Source: Gillisella vitis
GTDB lineage: Bacteria > Pseudomonadota > Alphaproteobacteria > Rhizobiales > Rhizobiaceae
Length of the DNA stretch: 64,000 nucleotides
Direction of reading: 5' to 3'
Assembly (NCBI RefSeq): GCF_001541345.2
Contig: NZ_LMVL02000003.1
Location: forward strand, 310,001 to 374,000
The translations under genes and the position numbers were made by a program. Below, one piece after another: positions 1-10,045 of the stretch (positions are counted from its first letter, which is position 1; each line of letters starts with the position of its first letter). Under the pieces are notes generated by a model. It saw nothing but the letters and a program-made list of their open reading frames with translations, was not told the origin of the DNA and ran no database searches.

Positions 1-1389
1 CTGCTTGCGGTTGGCGCGCTGGTATTGCTGATGATCGGCGTGTTCACCAACAAGACCTCGTTGGTGACAGGCCTGGCTGTGGCGCTTCTGGCCGCCGCCT
101 GCGCGTGGATCCTGTTGATGCCCGCCGATGGTGTCGCCTTCGGCGGGGCCTATATCTCTGACGGCTATGCGCGTTTCATGAAGGTCCTGGCCCTGATTGG
201 TTCCATCACCACCATGGTGATGGCGGTCGGTCAGGCACGCTCCAACGATCTCGACAAGTTCGAGTTTCCGGTCTTGTTGGTGCTGGCGACGCTGGGCATT
301 CTGTTGATGATCTCGGCCAATAGCCTGATCTCTCTTTATATGTCGCTGGAACTCCAGTCTCTGGCGCTCTACGTCATCGCCGCCATGAACCGCGACAGCG
401 CGCGGTCTTCGGAAGCTGGCCTGAAATATTTCGTGCTTGGTGCCCTGTCGTCAGGCATGTTGCTCTACGGCATGTCTCTGGTCTACGGCTTTACCGGCAA
501 TGTGGAGTTCGACAAAATCGCTGCCGTCCTGGCTGCTGGTCACACCAATCTCGGACTTATTTTCGGTCTGGTCTTCGTGCTCGCCGGTCTCGCCTTCAAG
601 ATTTCCGCCGTTCCCTTTCATATGTGGACACCGGATGTTTACGAAGGCGCGCCGACCCCCGTCACGGCCTTTCTTGCTGCCGCCCCAAAAGTTGGCGCCA
701 TGGCGATCCTGGTGCGCATCGTCATCGACGCCTTCCAGCCGATCACCGCTGAATGGCAGCAGATCGTCGTGTTCATTGCGATCGCCTCCATGGTTTTGGG
801 TTCGGTTGCCGCCATCGGTCAACGCAATATCAAGCGCCTGATGGCCTATTCCTCCATTGGTCATATGGGGTACGCTCTGGTCGGCCTGGCCGCTGGTTCC
901 AAGCAGGGCATCGAGGGCGTTCTGCTCTATATGCTGATCTACCTGATCATGAACCTCGGTACCTTCGCCTGCATCATGGCGATGCGGACCAAGGAGGGGG
1001 AGGCGCTCGAAACAGTGGATGATCTGGCTGGTCTGTCGCAGACCCGTCCGTTCATGGCCTTCGTTCTGACGGCACTGATGTTCTCGCTGGCCGGCATTCC
1101 GCCGCTCGCTGGCTTCTTCGGGAAGTATTTCGTCTTCCTGGCCGCTATCGAGGCACATCTCTATGCCCTGGCGATTATCGGCGTTCTGGCCTCGGTTATC
1201 GGCGCCTACTACTACCTGCGCCTCGTCAAGGTCATGTGGTTCGATGATGCCAAGATCGAGTTTGCCGCGACGTCTGGCACGTTGCGGGTGGTCTTTGGCC
1301 TGTCCGGTCTGTTCGTCATTGCCTATGTGTTGATCGGTGGACCGATCGGCAGTGCGGCGTCGGCAGCGGCAGCGACCTTGTTCCGTTGA
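1..1389 (+). CDS. nuoN: NADH-quinone oxidoreductase subunit N (5' truncated by window edge)
   Basis: Membrane-arm subunit of respiratory complex I, taking part in proton translocation. The reading frame is open from base 1, so the true start lies outside the window; a TTG at 25 is only an internal codon. The visible part of about 460 residues is almost wholly hydrophobic, with many membrane helices and the conserved stretch [20 protein letters not shown], typical of antiporter-like subunits NuoN/M/L. The stop TGA overlaps the TTG start of birA (TTGA), so the two genes are translationally coupled. Being last in the nuo operon fits NuoN. Identity is secure; only the N-terminus is missing. Confidence 0.96.
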   Translation: MLAVGALVLLMIGVFTNKTSLVTGLAVALLAAACAWILLMPADGVAFGGAYISDGYARFMKVLALIGSITTMVMAVGQARSNDLDKFEFPVLLVLATLGILLMISANSLISLYMSLELQSLALYVIAAMNRDSARSSEAGLKYFVLGALSSGMLLYGMSLVYGFTGNVEFDKIAAVLAAGHTNLGLIFGLVFVLAGLAFKISAVPFHMWTPDVYEGAPTPVTAFLAAAPKVGAMAILVRIVIDAFQPITAEWQQIVVFIAIASMVLGSVAAIGQRNIKRLMAYSSIGHMGYALVGLAAGSKQGIEGVLLYMLIYLIMNLGTFACIMAMRTKEGEALETVDDLAGLSQTRPFMAFVLTALMFSLAGIPPLAGFFGKYFVFLAAIEAHLYALAIIGVLASVIGAYYYLRLVKVMWFDDAKIEFAATSGTLRVVFGLSGLFVIAYVLIGGPIGSAASAAAATLFR

Positions 1390-2174
1390 GCGACTATTCC
1401 ACCCATCGTCGGAAGGCGCTCGACGCCTTCCGACATATTGCGCTGGACGAGGTGGATTCCACCAACCAGCAATGCCTGATCAGGGCCCGTGACGGTGATC
1501 CGGGAAATCTCTGGATCACGGCCAACCGTCAGACAGGTGGCCGGGGGCGTCGTGGCAGGCCTTGGGCCTCGGAGCCTGGCAATCTCTATAGCTCTCTTTT
1601 ATTGATCGATCCGGCGCCTTTGGCCGATTTGGCCTCGCTGCCGCTGGCCGTGGCCGTGGCCGTGCATGATGCGATTGGCGTTGTATTGCCGTCGGGTGCG
1701 CCGCCTCTGGAAATCAAATGGCCGAATGATGTGCTGATTGGTCGTGCCAAAACCTCCGGCATTCTGCTGGAAGCGGAGCGGACCCCGGATGGTCGCAATG
1801 CCCTGGTTATCGGCATTGGCATCAATCTTCTTTTTAAACCCACTGAAACGCCGTATCCTACGGCCTCGCTCGCCGAACATGGCGCAACCGTTACACCTGA
1901 TGAGCTTTTCACGCATCTTTTCGCTGCCATGGCGGATGCCTTGGCGCTCTGGGATCGGGGCCGTGGCGTCAAGGCCGTAATGCAGCGCTGGCGGCATGTC
2001 GCGTGTGGGATCGGCGAGAAAATAACCGTCAATCTTCCGGATCGGTCGATTTCCGGTGTGTTTTCAGGAATCGATGATAAAGGGATATTATTGCTCGACC
2101 GGGGTTCGCTAGGCATCACGCCAGTTGCGGCGGGAGATGTGTTTTTCGAGCCGAATGGGCCAAGGAAAGAATGA
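1386..2174 (+). CDS. birA: Biotin--[acetyl-CoA-carboxylase] ligase
   Basis: Activates biotin with ATP and attaches it to the biotin carboxyl carrier protein (AccB, encoded at 49 kb in this window). The 262-residue protein has the biotinyl-AMP loop GRGRRGRPW at residues 52-60 and KWPNDVL at 111-117, followed by the small C-terminal beta domain. No N-terminal helix-turn-helix is present, so it should be a ligase only and not a repressor of biotin genes. Start is the TTG at 1386, overlapping the nuoN stop; the stop overlaps the rnj ATG (ATGA). Tight overlap on both sides indicates one operon. Confidence 0.95.
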   Translation: MSDYSTHRRKALDAFRHIALDEVDSTNQQCLIRARDGDPGNLWITANRQTGGRGRRGRPWASEPGNLYSSLLLIDPAPLADLASLPLAVAVAVHDAIGVVLPSGAPPLEIKWPNDVLIGRAKTSGILLEAERTPDGRNALVIGIGINLLFKPTETPYPTASLAEHGATVTPDELFTHLFAAMADALALWDRGRGVKAVMQRWRHVACGIGEKITVNLPDRSISGVFSGIDDKGILLLDRGSLGITPVAAGDVFFEPNGPRKE

Positions 2175-3838
2175 CAAAGACAGACGAACTGGTATTTCTG
2201 CCGCTGGGCGGCGTAGGTGAAATCGGCATGAACCTGGCGCTTTACGGCTTTGGCCCGCCGAAGAACCGGGAATGGATCATGGTGGATTGCGGCGTGACCT
2301 TCCCTGGTCCCGATCTGCCAGGCGTGGATCTGGTGCTGCCTGATATCCGCTTCGTTCTCTCGCAGAAAAACAGGCTTAAGGCGATCTTCATCACCCACGC
2401 GCATGAAGATCATTATGGCGGATTGAACGATATCTGGCCGGGCCTGAATGTTCCGGTCTATGCCTCGGGTTTTACCGCAGGCATGCTAGAGGCCAAGCGC
2501 AATTATGAGGGAACCCGGGCTGAAATTCCGGTAACGCCTTTCAAGCCAGGCGACAAGGTCCATGTCGGTCCCTTCGTTGTCGAGGCTTCGGATGTCAATC
2601 ATTCGATTCCCGAACCGATGTCGTTGATTATTCGCACCCCACTTGGCAATGTCATCCATACCGGTGACTGGAAGATCGACCATGCACCATCACTTGGCCC
2701 GTTGACCGATGAGGCGCGGTTCCGCGCTCTTGGCGACGAGGGCGTGCTGGCCGTGATGTGCGATAGCACCAACGCGATGCGCGAGGGGGTTTCGCCCTCC
2801 GAACAGGAAGTCTCGGAAGGATTGCGCAAGATCATCCAGACAGCGGAAGGACGGGTGGCGATCACCACGTTTTCCTCCAATGTCGGACGTATCCGTTCGA
2901 TTGCCAAGGCGGCTGAGGCAGCAGGGCGTGAAGTGTTGTTGCTGGGCAGTTCCTTGAAAAGGGTTGTGGGTGTGGCGCGCGATGTCGGACTGATGGAAGG
3001 CGTGCAGCCTTTTATCGCCGAGGACGAATATGGGTACATTCCCCGTGACAAGGTCGTCGTGATCCTGACCGGCAGCCAGGGCGAATCGCGCGCGGCACTT
3101 GCCAAGCTGTCACGCGATGAAATGCGCAATGTGGCGCTGACCAAAGGCGATACGGTCGTTTTCTCGTCTCGTGCTATTCCTGGCAATGAAAAGCCGATCA
3201 ACGATATCAAGAATGGTTTGATCGAGCAGGGCGTAACCATCGTGACCGATAGCGACGCGCTGGTTCATGTCTCTGGTCATCCACGTCGCAACGAACTTTT
3301 GCAGATGTACCAATGGACGCGCCCGCAAATTCTCGTCCCTGTTCATGGCGAGGCGGCCCACCTGACGGCGCAGCAGAAACTGGCTCTGGAAGCCGGGATT
3401 GCGCAGGTGCCGAAAGTGCGCAACGGCGACATTCTGCGGCTGGCGCCTGGTCCTGCCGAAGTCATCGGTGAAGCGCCGTATGGCCGGGTCTTCAAGGATG
3501 GCAAACTGCTGGGCGATTTCGAGCAGATGGGCATTGGTGAGCGGCGTAAGCTGTCTTTTGCAGGCCATGTCTCGGTCAGCGTCCTCCTGGACGAACGCTT
3601 CGAGTTCCGCGACGATCCGGAAGTGGTTGCCCATGGCCTGCCAGCGGAAGATCTGGAAGGTGATGACATGGAGGACATTCTCTATGACGCCGTGCTGAGC
3701 GCCGTCGAGAGCATTCCGCGCACACGGCGCAAGGATCTTGGCGCCTTGCGTGAAAGCATCCGTCGCGCTGTGCGCTCTACGGCCAATGAGTGCTGGGGCA
3801 AGAAGCCGGTGGTTACGGTTTTTGTGACCAAGGTCTGA
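2171..3838 (+). CDS. rnj: Ribonuclease J
   Basis: Metallo-beta-lactamase/beta-CASP ribonuclease with endo- and 5'-to-3' exonuclease activity, used in rRNA maturation and mRNA decay. The 555-residue protein begins with LPLGGVGEIGMN and carries the zinc motif HAHEDH at residues 76-81, HTGDW near 165 and the late CSGHP-type segment VSGHPRR; all are hallmarks of RNase J. Overlaps birA by four bases. Coexistence with RNase E (53-56 kb) and RNase R (23-26 kb) in the same genome is typical of rhizobia. Confidence 0.96.
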   Translation: MTKTDELVFLPLGGVGEIGMNLALYGFGPPKNREWIMVDCGVTFPGPDLPGVDLVLPDIRFVLSQKNRLKAIFITHAHEDHYGGLNDIWPGLNVPVYASGFTAGMLEAKRNYEGTRAEIPVTPFKPGDKVHVGPFVVEASDVNHSIPEPMSLIIRTPLGNVIHTGDWKIDHAPSLGPLTDEARFRALGDEGVLAVMCDSTNAMREGVSPSEQEVSEGLRKIIQTAEGRVAITTFSSNVGRIRSIAKAAEAAGREVLLLGSSLKRVVGVARDVGLMEGVQPFIAEDEYGYIPRDKVVVILTGSQGESRAALAKLSRDEMRNVALTKGDTVVFSSRAIPGNEKPINDIKNGLIEQGVTIVTDSDALVHVSGHPRRNELLQMYQWTRPQILVPVHGEAAHLTAQQKLALEAGIAQVPKVRNGDILRLAPGPAEVIGEAPYGRVFKDGKLLGDFEQMGIGERRKLSFAGHVSVSVLLDERFEFRDDPEVVAHGLPAEDLEGDDMEDILYDAVLSAVESIPRTRRKDLGALRESIRRAVRSTANECWGKKPVVTVFVTKV

Positions 3839-3958
3839 TTGCCGGAGCCGCTGGCAAGGGATATTTCTGGAGCCGGAATAGGTCAGCTATCAACAGACAT
3901 GGAGCGCCATTCATCTCGGGATAATGGCGCTCTATCTGCGCAGACATGGGAGAAGCGT

Positions 3959-4363
3959 ATGCTGGGCCGGGTCAACCATATCGCCATCGCCGTGCCAGAT
4001 CTTGGCTCTGCGGTGGAGACTTACGCTGACACGCTTGGCGCGACGGTTTCCGCTGCTCAAGCCTTGCCGGAGCATGGTGTGACGGTAGTTTTTGTCGAAC
4101 TGCCAAATACCAAGGTCGAACTTCTGGAGCCCCTGGGCGATCACTCCCCGATCAAAGCCTTTCTGGAAAAGTCGCCCAATGGTGGCATGCACCATATCTG
4201 CTATGAGGTGGATGATATTTACGCCGCGCGAGACCGCCTGATCTCCAAAGGTGCCCGCGTTTTGGGAGATGGTGAACCGAAAATCGGGGCGCATGGCAAG
4301 CCGGTACTTTTCCTGCACCCCAAGGATTTTACTGGGACATTGATCGAACTCGAGCAACTCTAG
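3959..4363 (+). CDS. mce: Methylmalonyl-CoA epimerase
   Basis: Interconverts (R)- and (S)-methylmalonyl-CoA in propionyl-CoA metabolism. The 134-residue vicinal-oxygen-chelate protein starts MLGRVNHIAIAVPDL, has metal-ligand His7, the central GGMHHICYEVDD and ends LIELEQL, matching the family in length. The open frame extends upstream to 3839, but the ATG at 3959 is preceded by GGGAGAAG and gives the normal family N-terminus. It follows rnj by 120 bases and is probably in the same transcript. Confidence 0.94.
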   Translation: MLGRVNHIAIAVPDLGSAVETYADTLGATVSAAQALPEHGVTVVFVELPNTKVELLEPLGDHSPIKAFLEKSPNGGMHHICYEVDDIYAARDRLISKGARVLGDGEPKIGAHGKPVLFLHPKDFTGTLIELEQL

Positions 4364-4393
4364 GTCATCCCTGATTCCTTTGATGGTTCGGTT

Positions 4394-4792
4394 TCAATGA
4401 ATATGTGGAATACGGGCAATGACCTTTATTTCAAAATCGAAACCGGCAAGCCAGGTGACCCCAACGGCCGTCCAGTTCGGATAGGGTGCGCTGTGAAAGA
4501 TTTCCTGCTTGACAGGCATTATGATTGGAAACTGCTGTTCGGGGTCCGTGTGAAACGTCGTTACATCAACGATATCCTCGACACCGCATCCCGCAGCACC
4601 CAAGACAGCCCTAAGATTTTCAAAAGCCAGTTGGACTTGACGCTTGAAATCAGGCTCAGGTGTTCCATCGTCACGGCTGCCGACCTCACCTGACACGAAC
4701 AAAAGGTCACCGGAACGTATGGCGGCGGAATATCCCTGTTTTTCGTAAAGAGCATGCCGGTTGGCAGGAAAGATTGCTTCGCGTTCAGCCAT
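4394..4792 (-). CDS. RidA family protein (YjgF/YER057c/UK114)
   Basis: A 132-residue RidA-like protein. Archetypal RidA hydrolyses reactive enamine/imine intermediates from PLP enzymes, but this paralogue's substrate cannot be told. Visible family signatures are LLFVSGEVG (residues about 31-39), a central QVQLAFENLRAVL helix and the C-terminal FEIKVIARI strand. The ATG at 4792 is preceded on its strand by GAAGAG; upstream in-frame codons run into the TetR operator region and are unlikely to be translated. It is transcribed divergently from a TetR gene 157 bases away, with inverted repeats between, so that regulator probably controls it. Confidence 0.9.
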   Translation of the reverse strand: MAEREAIFPANRHALYEKQGYSAAIRSGDLLFVSGEVGSRDDGTPEPDFKRQVQLAFENLRAVLGAAGCGVEDIVDVTTFHTDPEQQFPIIMPVKQEIFHSAPYPNWTAVGVTWLAGFDFEIKVIARIPHIH

Positions 4793-4869
4793 TTTTTTCT
4801 CTTCTCTGGGTTGCCGGATGACAATGTGAGTGGGTCTGCGCGTGGCTTCACACTGCAGTTGGTATTTCG

Positions 4870-4936
4870 TATACGCAACGTATATAAAGTAACCATATAC
4901 GAACTGCATGTCAAATTCGCATACATCTCGTATATG
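4870..4936. promoter_or_regulatory. Candidate TetR operators in the ridA-like/tetR divergent region
   Basis: Two inverted-repeat units built from one word lie between the divergent genes. The first, at 4870-4884, is TATACG-CAA-CGTATA (perfect arms, 3-base centre). The second pairs CATATACGA (4894-4902) with TCGTATATG (4928-4936), perfect 9-base arms 25 bases apart. Shared TATACG words and the position just before the tetR start are typical of an autoregulated TetR/AcrR divergent promoter. The binding protein is inferred. Confidence 0.6.
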
Positions 4937-4949
4937 AAGTGAGGTCTGA

Positions 4950-5543
4950 ATGGCAAAGTCCCGACGAGAAACCATGGAGGAAAACCGCGTCAAGTTGATC
5001 GCGGCTGGACGGAAAGCCTTTGCTGAAAAGGGATATGCGGCGGCGTCCATGGACGAGTTGACCGCCGATGCGGGGCTGACGCGCGGTGCGCTTTATCATA
5101 ATTTTGGCGACAAACGCGGCCTGCTGGCGGCGGTTGTCGACCAGATCGATTCGGAAATGGCTGCGCGCGCCCAGCAAATCGGTTCTCATGCCGCGACGGA
5201 CTGGCAGCGTCTGCTGGCTGAGGGCGTGGCCTATATCGAAATGGCAATGGAACCGGAGGTGCAGCGCATCGTGTTGCTTGACGGGCCCGCAGTGTTGGGT
5301 GACCCCTCCAAATGGCCAAGCCAGAACACTTGTCTTCAGATAACCCGGCGGGCCTTGGAGAGCCTTATTGCTCAGGGGGTTCTAAAGCCGGTTGATGCGG
5401 AAGCCGCCGCACGGCTTCTGAGCGGGGCTGCCCTTGATGCGGCACTTTGGATTGCGGCCAGCGACGATCCGGAAAATGTCTTGCCAAAGGCGGTCGAGGC
5501 TTTCCGCGCCATGGCTGAAGGCCTGCTTCGCAACCCTCTTTGA
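4950..5543 (+). CDS. TetR/AcrR family transcriptional regulator
   Basis: A 197-residue regulator with a TetR_N helix-turn-helix at residues about 12-55 (the segment around AAASMDELTADAGLTRGALYHNFGDK in the family pattern) and a helical ligand-binding C-terminal half of unknown specificity. The ATG at 4950 lies 13 bases after the palindromic operator. Divergent from the RidA-like gene, so it probably represses that gene and itself. The inducer cannot be predicted; a regulator of reactive-metabolite stress is a guess from the neighbour. Confidence 0.9.
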   Translation: MAKSRRETMEENRVKLIAAGRKAFAEKGYAAASMDELTADAGLTRGALYHNFGDKRGLLAAVVDQIDSEMAARAQQIGSHAATDWQRLLAEGVAYIEMAMEPEVQRIVLLDGPAVLGDPSKWPSQNTCLQITRRALESLIAQGVLKPVDAEAAARLLSGAALDAALWIAASDDPENVLPKAVEAFRAMAEGLLRNPL

Positions 5544-5612
5544 TTGGTTTGCCCACACTGCCGGATTGAATAATCACGGTGTGAAAAGCACTGCCGATAA
5601 GCTCGGGGTTTC

Positions 5613-5637
5613 CCGAAAACCGGTTTCCACTTTTCGG
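5613..5637. repeat. Dispersed palindromic repeat, copy 1 (inverted)
   Basis: CCGAAAA (5613-5619) and TTTTCGG (5631-5637) flank CCGGTTTCCAC. On the reverse strand the core reads AAGTGGAAACCGGTTTTCGG, closely matching the cores of the copies at 33070-33112 and 10046-10084. It lies in the short gap between tetR and the DUF1467 gene. Most likely a small rhizobial intergenic repeat. Confidence 0.5.
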
Positions 5638-5699
5638 CCCGATGCTGTAGGTTGCGCTCTTAAGACTGCGTTCGGGGTGCATTTCGGGGAGGAAGAGTG

Positions 5700-5969
5700 A
5701 TGTCCTGGGTTACCGGTGGAGCGATCTATTTCATTCTCTGGTGGGTCACGCTGTTTGCTGTCCTGCCCTTTGGAGTGCGGACGCAGGACGAAGAAAGCGA
5801 CATCGTTCCTGGCACTGTGGCCAGCGCCCCAGCAGGCTTCCGCTTCTGGCGGGTGATGGGCACAACGACGATTGTTGCCGCCGTCATCTTTTTTGGCTGG
5901 AATTTTGTGTCTGGCTATTTCGGCTTCAGCTTTTCCGATCTGCCGCACGTCATGCCTGATATTCGCTGA
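5700..5969 (+). CDS. DUF1467 family membrane protein
   Basis: An 89-residue protein with two membrane helices (about residues 4-22 and 52-72) separated by a short polar loop with TQDEE, the usual layout of DUF1467 proteins. Function unknown. GTG at 5697 and ATG at 5700 are adjacent; the ATG is preferred because GGGGAGGAAGAG sits at good spacing. The family is commonly found near mce and proS in rhizobia, and it has that position here. Confidence 0.85.
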   Translation: MSWVTGGAIYFILWWVTLFAVLPFGVRTQDEESDIVPGTVASAPAGFRFWRVMGTTTIVAAVIFFGWNFVSGYFGFSFSDLPHVMPDIR

Positions 5970-6009
5970 GCCTCGATATTCGTTAAGCCCAGATATTCGC
6001 TAAGCAATG

Positions 6010-6034
6010 GGTGTGTCCTGTAAGCGGACACACC
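6010..6034 (+). terminator. Hairpin downstream of the DUF1467 gene
   Basis: GGTGTGTCC (6010-6018) pairs perfectly with GGACACACC (6026-6034) around a 7-base loop, 41 bases after the DUF1467 stop. No T-run follows, so it may act as a Rho-independent terminator only weakly or protect the mRNA 3' end. Confidence 0.5.
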
Positions 6035-6041
6035 GTATGGG

Positions 6042-6196
6042 CAAAAAAAAACAAGGCCCGAAGACCTTGTTATTGAAATGTCGCGTGACCTTTCACCAAT
6101 TAAGGGGCTGCGAATGACCGCGCCTAAGATCTGATCCTCCCAAGACTTTAACCGCGAAATCGGCAGAAATTTAAGCTTTCTGCCTGTTTTGTGAGC
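6042..6196 (-). ncRNA. Candidate trans-acting sRNA between the DUF1467 gene and proS (possibly alpha-r9 family)
   Basis: On the reverse strand a stem AACAAGGTC/GGCCTTGTT closes on a TTCG tetraloop and is followed by nine T residues (6042-6071), a textbook intrinsic terminator. No convincing coding gene reads into it. About 100 bases upstream is another perfect hairpin, GGCAGAAA/TTTCTGCC (6162-6184). Further upstream TTGATG (complement of 6225-6230) could be a -35 with a weak -10 GCTAGT, putting the 5' end near 6195 and giving about 150 nt. From memory the rhizobial alpha-r9 sRNA lies beside proS, so that family is the first guess. The 5' end is approximate. Confidence 0.6.
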
Positions 6197-6599
6197 GTAA
6201 ACTAGCTCAACAAGGCAGACTTGTCATCAACTTTTTGCATTTTTGTTACAGCTTTCTAAAAAAAGAAATTGAACTGGAAATTTTTGCTGATTTGTCAATA
6301 TTTTGACATGGTTGGACCATGAGCGAATGCTCAGGCGTGAGTGATTTGCCCCGGTTTTCGAAGTGTATCTCGGTTCTTTTACCAGGTGTCCAGTCATGAA
6401 CCAGCCAGAACGCGCCTATCTTCAAGATGTCTCTGCATGAGGCAGATTTGGCCACGGGCCTTGTTATCCTTCGCCGCCGTGAACAAAAGGACGGAGCGGG
6501 TTTTCTTCCGCGTACGAAACGGTTAGAAGGCTTCAAGAAAAACCAGATATATGGCTGATTCCGCACGAAATGCGGCTCGCCTCACCAATGGAAGTCGGT

Positions 6600-7922
6600 A
6601 TGCGTCTCTCCCGTTATTTTTTGCCCATCCTGAAGGAAAATCCCAAGGAAGCGGAAATCGTTTCTCATCGGCTGATGCTGCGCACCGGCATGATCCGGCA
6701 GCAGTCGCAGGGCATCTATTCCTGGCTGCCGCTGGGTAAGCGCGTGCTGGACAAGGTCAATGCGATCATTCGTCAGGAGCAGAACCGGGCAGGGGCGGTT
6801 GAGTTGCTGATGCCGACGCTGCAATCGGCGGAGCTTTGGCAGGAAAGCGGTCGCTACGACGACTATGGCAAGGAAATGCTGCGGATCAAGGATCGGCAGG
6901 ACCGGCCCATGCTGTACGGTCCCACCAATGAGGAAATGATCACGGACATCTTCCGGTCCTACGTGAAATCCTACAAGAGCCTGCCGCTGAACCTCTATCA
7001 CATACAATTGAAATTCCGTGATGAGATCAGGCCGCGCTTCGGCACCATGCGGTCGCGTGAATTTCTGATGAAAGACGCCTATTCCTTCGATCTGACGAAG
7101 GAAGCCGCCATTCACTCCTATAACAAGATGTTTACCGCCTATCTCCGGACGTTTGACCGGCTTGGTCTGCGCGCCATTCCAATGCGCGCCGATACCGGCC
7201 CGATCGGCGGCAATCACAGCCATGAATTCATCATTCTCGCCGATACCGGTGAATCGGAAGTGTTTTGTCATAAGAGCTTCCTGGATCGCGCCATTCCGGC
7301 TGCCGATACTGATTTCGATGATGTTGCTGGCCTCCAGGCGATTTTCGACGACTGGACGTCGCACTATGCCGCTACCTCTGAAATGCATGATGAGGCAGCT
7401 TACGGTGCCATGCCGGATGACGCGAAGATTTCCGCGCGTGGTATCGAGGTCGGTCATATCTTCTATTTCGGCACCAAATATTCCGAGCCGATGGGCGCCA
7501 AGGTACAGGGACCTGACGGTAAGGAACATCTTGTCCACATGGGATCATACGGTATTGGGCCGACCCGCCTTGTTCCGGCCATTATCGAAGCTTCCCATGA
7601 TGAAAATGGCATTATCTGGCCGGCTTCCGTCGCGCCGTTCGATGCCATCATCATCAACATGAAGGCTGGGGATGCCGGTTGCGATGGCGCTTGCGACACC
7701 GTGTACGGGGCGCTGACCAAGGCCGGCAAGGATGTTCTTCTCGACGATACCGATGATCGCGCCGGTGCGAAATTCGCGCTCGCGGATCTGATCGGCGTTC
7801 CCTACCAGGTGATCGTCGGTCCGAGGTCGGTCGCCAATGGCGAAGTCGAGCTGAAGAACCGTAAAACCGGCGAGCGTGAAACCATGACCATCGAGGCCGC
7901 CATCAACCGTCTGGCCGGTTGA
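6600..7922 (+). CDS. proS: Proline--tRNA ligase (short alphaproteobacterial type)
   Basis: Charges tRNA-Pro. At 440 residues it is the compact bacterial form lacking the editing insertion. Visible class II signatures are [19 protein letters not shown] near the N-terminus, motif 2 around [21 protein letters not shown] in parts, and motif 3 [10 protein letters not shown] near residue 315. The frame opens at 6570, but MRLSRYFLP from the ATG at 6600 is the normal N-terminus and has GGAA upstream. A 630-base gap before it holds a terminator hairpin and the sRNA candidate on the opposite strand; the rest, 6200-6599, shows no supported gene. Confidence 0.96.
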   Translation: MRLSRYFLPILKENPKEAEIVSHRLMLRTGMIRQQSQGIYSWLPLGKRVLDKVNAIIRQEQNRAGAVELLMPTLQSAELWQESGRYDDYGKEMLRIKDRQDRPMLYGPTNEEMITDIFRSYVKSYKSLPLNLYHIQLKFRDEIRPRFGTMRSREFLMKDAYSFDLTKEAAIHSYNKMFTAYLRTFDRLGLRAIPMRADTGPIGGNHSHEFIILADTGESEVFCHKSFLDRAIPAADTDFDDVAGLQAIFDDWTSHYAATSEMHDEAAYGAMPDDAKISARGIEVGHIFYFGTKYSEPMGAKVQGPDGKEHLVHMGSYGIGPTRLVPAIIEASHDENGIIWPASVAPFDAIIINMKAGDAGCDGACDTVYGALTKAGKDVLLDDTDDRAGAKFALADLIGVPYQVIVGPRSVANGEVELKNRKTGERETMTIEAAINRLAG

Positions 7923-7941
7923 GCGACGCCAGGAGGCAAGA

Positions 7942-9249
7942 TTGAGCAGTGAAACCGGAAGCTCTGCGGCAGGCGATACCGCAGTGCCGTCATCCGCAAA
8001 GCCGTTTTCCGCATTCGAGCGCATGGTGGCTTGGCGCTACCTGCGCGCCCGGCGCAAAGAGGCGGTGATTTCGGTCATTGCCGGCTTTTCCTTTGTCGGC
8101 ATTATGCTGGGGGTTGCGACCCTGATCATCGTCATGGCTGTCATGAACGGTTTTCGGACCGAGTTGATTTCCCGTATCCTCGGCATAAACGGGCATATGA
8201 TTGTTCAGCCGGTCGACAGTCCCTTTACCGACTTTGCCGATCTTGCCAAGAAATTCTCCGCGGTACCCGGCGTCACCATGGCGCTACCGCTGGTCGAGGG
8301 GCAGACGCTGGCTTCCGGCAAGGGCGGGGCTGGCACGGGTGCGCTGGTGCGCGGCATCCGCCCCGATGACCTGTTGAAGCTCAAGGAAGTGGCGGCAAAT
8401 ATCAAGACCGGCGACATGGTTGGCTTCACATCCGGCCAGGGCGTGCTGATCGGGTCGCGCATGGCCAATGATCTCGGCTTGCAGGCGGGCGATTCCATCA
8501 CTCTGGTCTCACCAGAGGGCGATGTAACCCCAATGGGCGTCAACCCGCGGGTCAAATCCTACAAGATTTCCGGTACATTTGAGATCGGCATGTCGGAATA
8601 TGATTCCTCGATCATCTACATGCCGCTTGAAGAATCTCAGCTCTATTTCAACGCGGAAGGCGTGGTGCAATCCATCGAATTGTTCGTCACCAATCCTGAC
8701 GACATCGATGAGCTGCGCCCCAAGGTTGAGGCCGCCGCGGGCCGGCAGGTGTTCATCAGCGATTGGCGTCAGCGCAACCAGACCTTCTTCTCCGCCTTGC
8801 AGGTGGAGCGCAATGTGATGTTCATGATCCTGACATTGATCGTTATTGTCGCGGCGCTGAACATCATCTCCGGCCTGATCATGCTGGTGAAGGACAAGAG
8901 CAGCGATATCGCCATTCTGAAAACCATGGGCGCCAGCTCAAGCTCGATCCTTCGGATCTTCTTCATGACAGGTGCGGCCATCGGCATCGCTGGCACGTTC
9001 GCCGGCGTTGGACTGGGCGTGCTGGTCTGTCTGAACATCGAATCGATCAGGAATTTCTTCTCCTGGGTCTCCGGTACCGTGTTGTTTGATCCGCAACTCT
9101 ACTTCCTCAGCAAATTGCCAGCGGATATGAGCTTCGGTGAAACGGTTTCGGTGATTATCATGTCGCTGACCCTATCCTTTATCGCCACCATCTTTCCGGC
9201 ATGGCGGGCGGCCCGGCTCGATCCCGTGCAAGCCCTGCGTTACGAATAA
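7942..9249 (+). CDS. lolC: LolC/LolE-type lipoprotein-releasing ABC transporter permease
   Basis: Inner-membrane permease of the Lol system, which extracts outer-membrane lipoproteins and hands them to LolA. The 435-residue protein has one membrane helix near residues 45-70, a large periplasmic domain and an FtsX-type C-terminal domain with three helices from about 290 to 425, ending [12 protein letters not shown], a typical LolC/E/MacB tail. Start is TTG 7942, six bases after a strong AGGAGG. Only one permease gene is visible beside lolD, so it may work as a homodimer (LolF-like). Follows proS by 19 bases. Confidence 0.92.
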   Translation: MSSETGSSAAGDTAVPSSAKPFSAFERMVAWRYLRARRKEAVISVIAGFSFVGIMLGVATLIIVMAVMNGFRTELISRILGINGHMIVQPVDSPFTDFADLAKKFSAVPGVTMALPLVEGQTLASGKGGAGTGALVRGIRPDDLLKLKEVAANIKTGDMVGFTSGQGVLIGSRMANDLGLQAGDSITLVSPEGDVTPMGVNPRVKSYKISGTFEIGMSEYDSSIIYMPLEESQLYFNAEGVVQSIELFVTNPDDIDELRPKVEAAAGRQVFISDWRQRNQTFFSALQVERNVMFMILTLIVIVAALNIISGLIMLVKDKSSDIAILKTMGASSSSILRIFFMTGAAIGIAGTFAGVGLGVLVCLNIESIRNFFSWVSGTVLFDPQLYFLSKLPADMSFGETVSVIIMSLTLSFIATIFPAWRAARLDPVQALRYE

Positions 9250-9263
9250 GGAACAGCGGATCC

Positions 9264-9953
9264 ATGGCGAACAACCCTGTTCTTGAAATTTCAGATGTCT
9301 CGCGCACCTATGGCGAGGGCGAGACCAAGCTTTCCATTCTGAAAGGCGCCGGGCTAAAATTATACGAAGGTGAAACTGTCGCTCTCGTTGCTCCTTCGGG
9401 TACGGGCAAGTCCACCCTGCTGCATATTGCCGGGCTGCTGGAACATCCGACCGATGGCGACGTGCTGATTGGCGGCACCCGCTGCAATGAATTGTCCGAG
9501 GAAGGCCGCACGGCCATGCGCCGCACCAGCATTGGCTTCGTCTATCAGTTCCATCACCTGTTGCCGGAGTTCTCGGCACTCGAAAACATCATGATGCCGC
9601 AGATGATCGCGGGCCTGAGCATTCCGGAAGCCAGCAAGCGCGCCAAGGCTTTGCTTGATTATATGCGCATCGGTCATCGCGGTGATCACCGGCCCGCCGA
9701 GCTTTCCGGCGGCGAACAGCAGCGCGTGGCCATTGCCCGCGCTGTCGCCAATGCGCCGCTGTTGCTGTTGGCGGATGAGCCAACGGGTAATCTCGATCCG
9801 GAAACTGCCGCTTACGTATTTTCCGCGCTGGAAGCGCTGGTGCGCCAGTCTGGACTTGCGGCGTTGATTGCGACCCATAATCATGAACTGGCCCGGCGGA
9901 TGGACCGCTGCGTCACCCTCCAGGATGGTAGAATCGTCGATTTCGATTTGTAA
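9264..9953 (+). CDS. lolD: Lipoprotein-releasing ABC transporter ATP-binding protein
   Basis: ATPase that powers the neighbouring LolC-type permease. The 229-residue protein has Walker [10 protein letters not shown] at residues 43-51, the Q-loop around [16 protein letters not shown], signature LSGGEQQR and Walker [14 protein letters not shown], as in LolD. The ATG at 9264 follows the lolC stop by 14 bases; longer frames would run back into lolC. A strong terminator follows at 10001. Confidence 0.95.
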   Translation: MANNPVLEISDVSRTYGEGETKLSILKGAGLKLYEGETVALVAPSGTGKSTLLHIAGLLEHPTDGDVLIGGTRCNELSEEGRTAMRRTSIGFVYQFHHLLPEFSALENIMMPQMIAGLSIPEASKRAKALLDYMRIGHRGDHRPAELSGGEQQRVAIARAVANAPLLLLADEPTGNLDPETAAYVFSALEALVRQSGLAALIATHNHELARRMDRCVTLQDGRIVDFDL

Positions 9954-10000
9954 AATTGCCCGCAGGTTTGGAAAGAACCTCTGCATCAGAGATATCAAAG

Positions 10001-10029
10001 CCCGTCGATCAGCTGATCGGCGGGTTTTT
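10001..10029 (+). terminator. Intrinsic terminator of the proS-lolC-lolD operon
   Basis: CCCGTCGATCA (10001-10011) pairs with TGATCGGCGGG (10014-10024), 11 pairs with one G-U, then five T residues. It lies 47 bases after the lolD stop. Confidence 0.9.
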
Positions 10030-10045
10030 CGTATGGCGCTTAGAG

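Noticed and set aside
6246..6566. 106-codon reverse ORF upstream of proS
   Set aside because: Arg/Ser-rich translation, no start signal; it occupies the proS promoter region.
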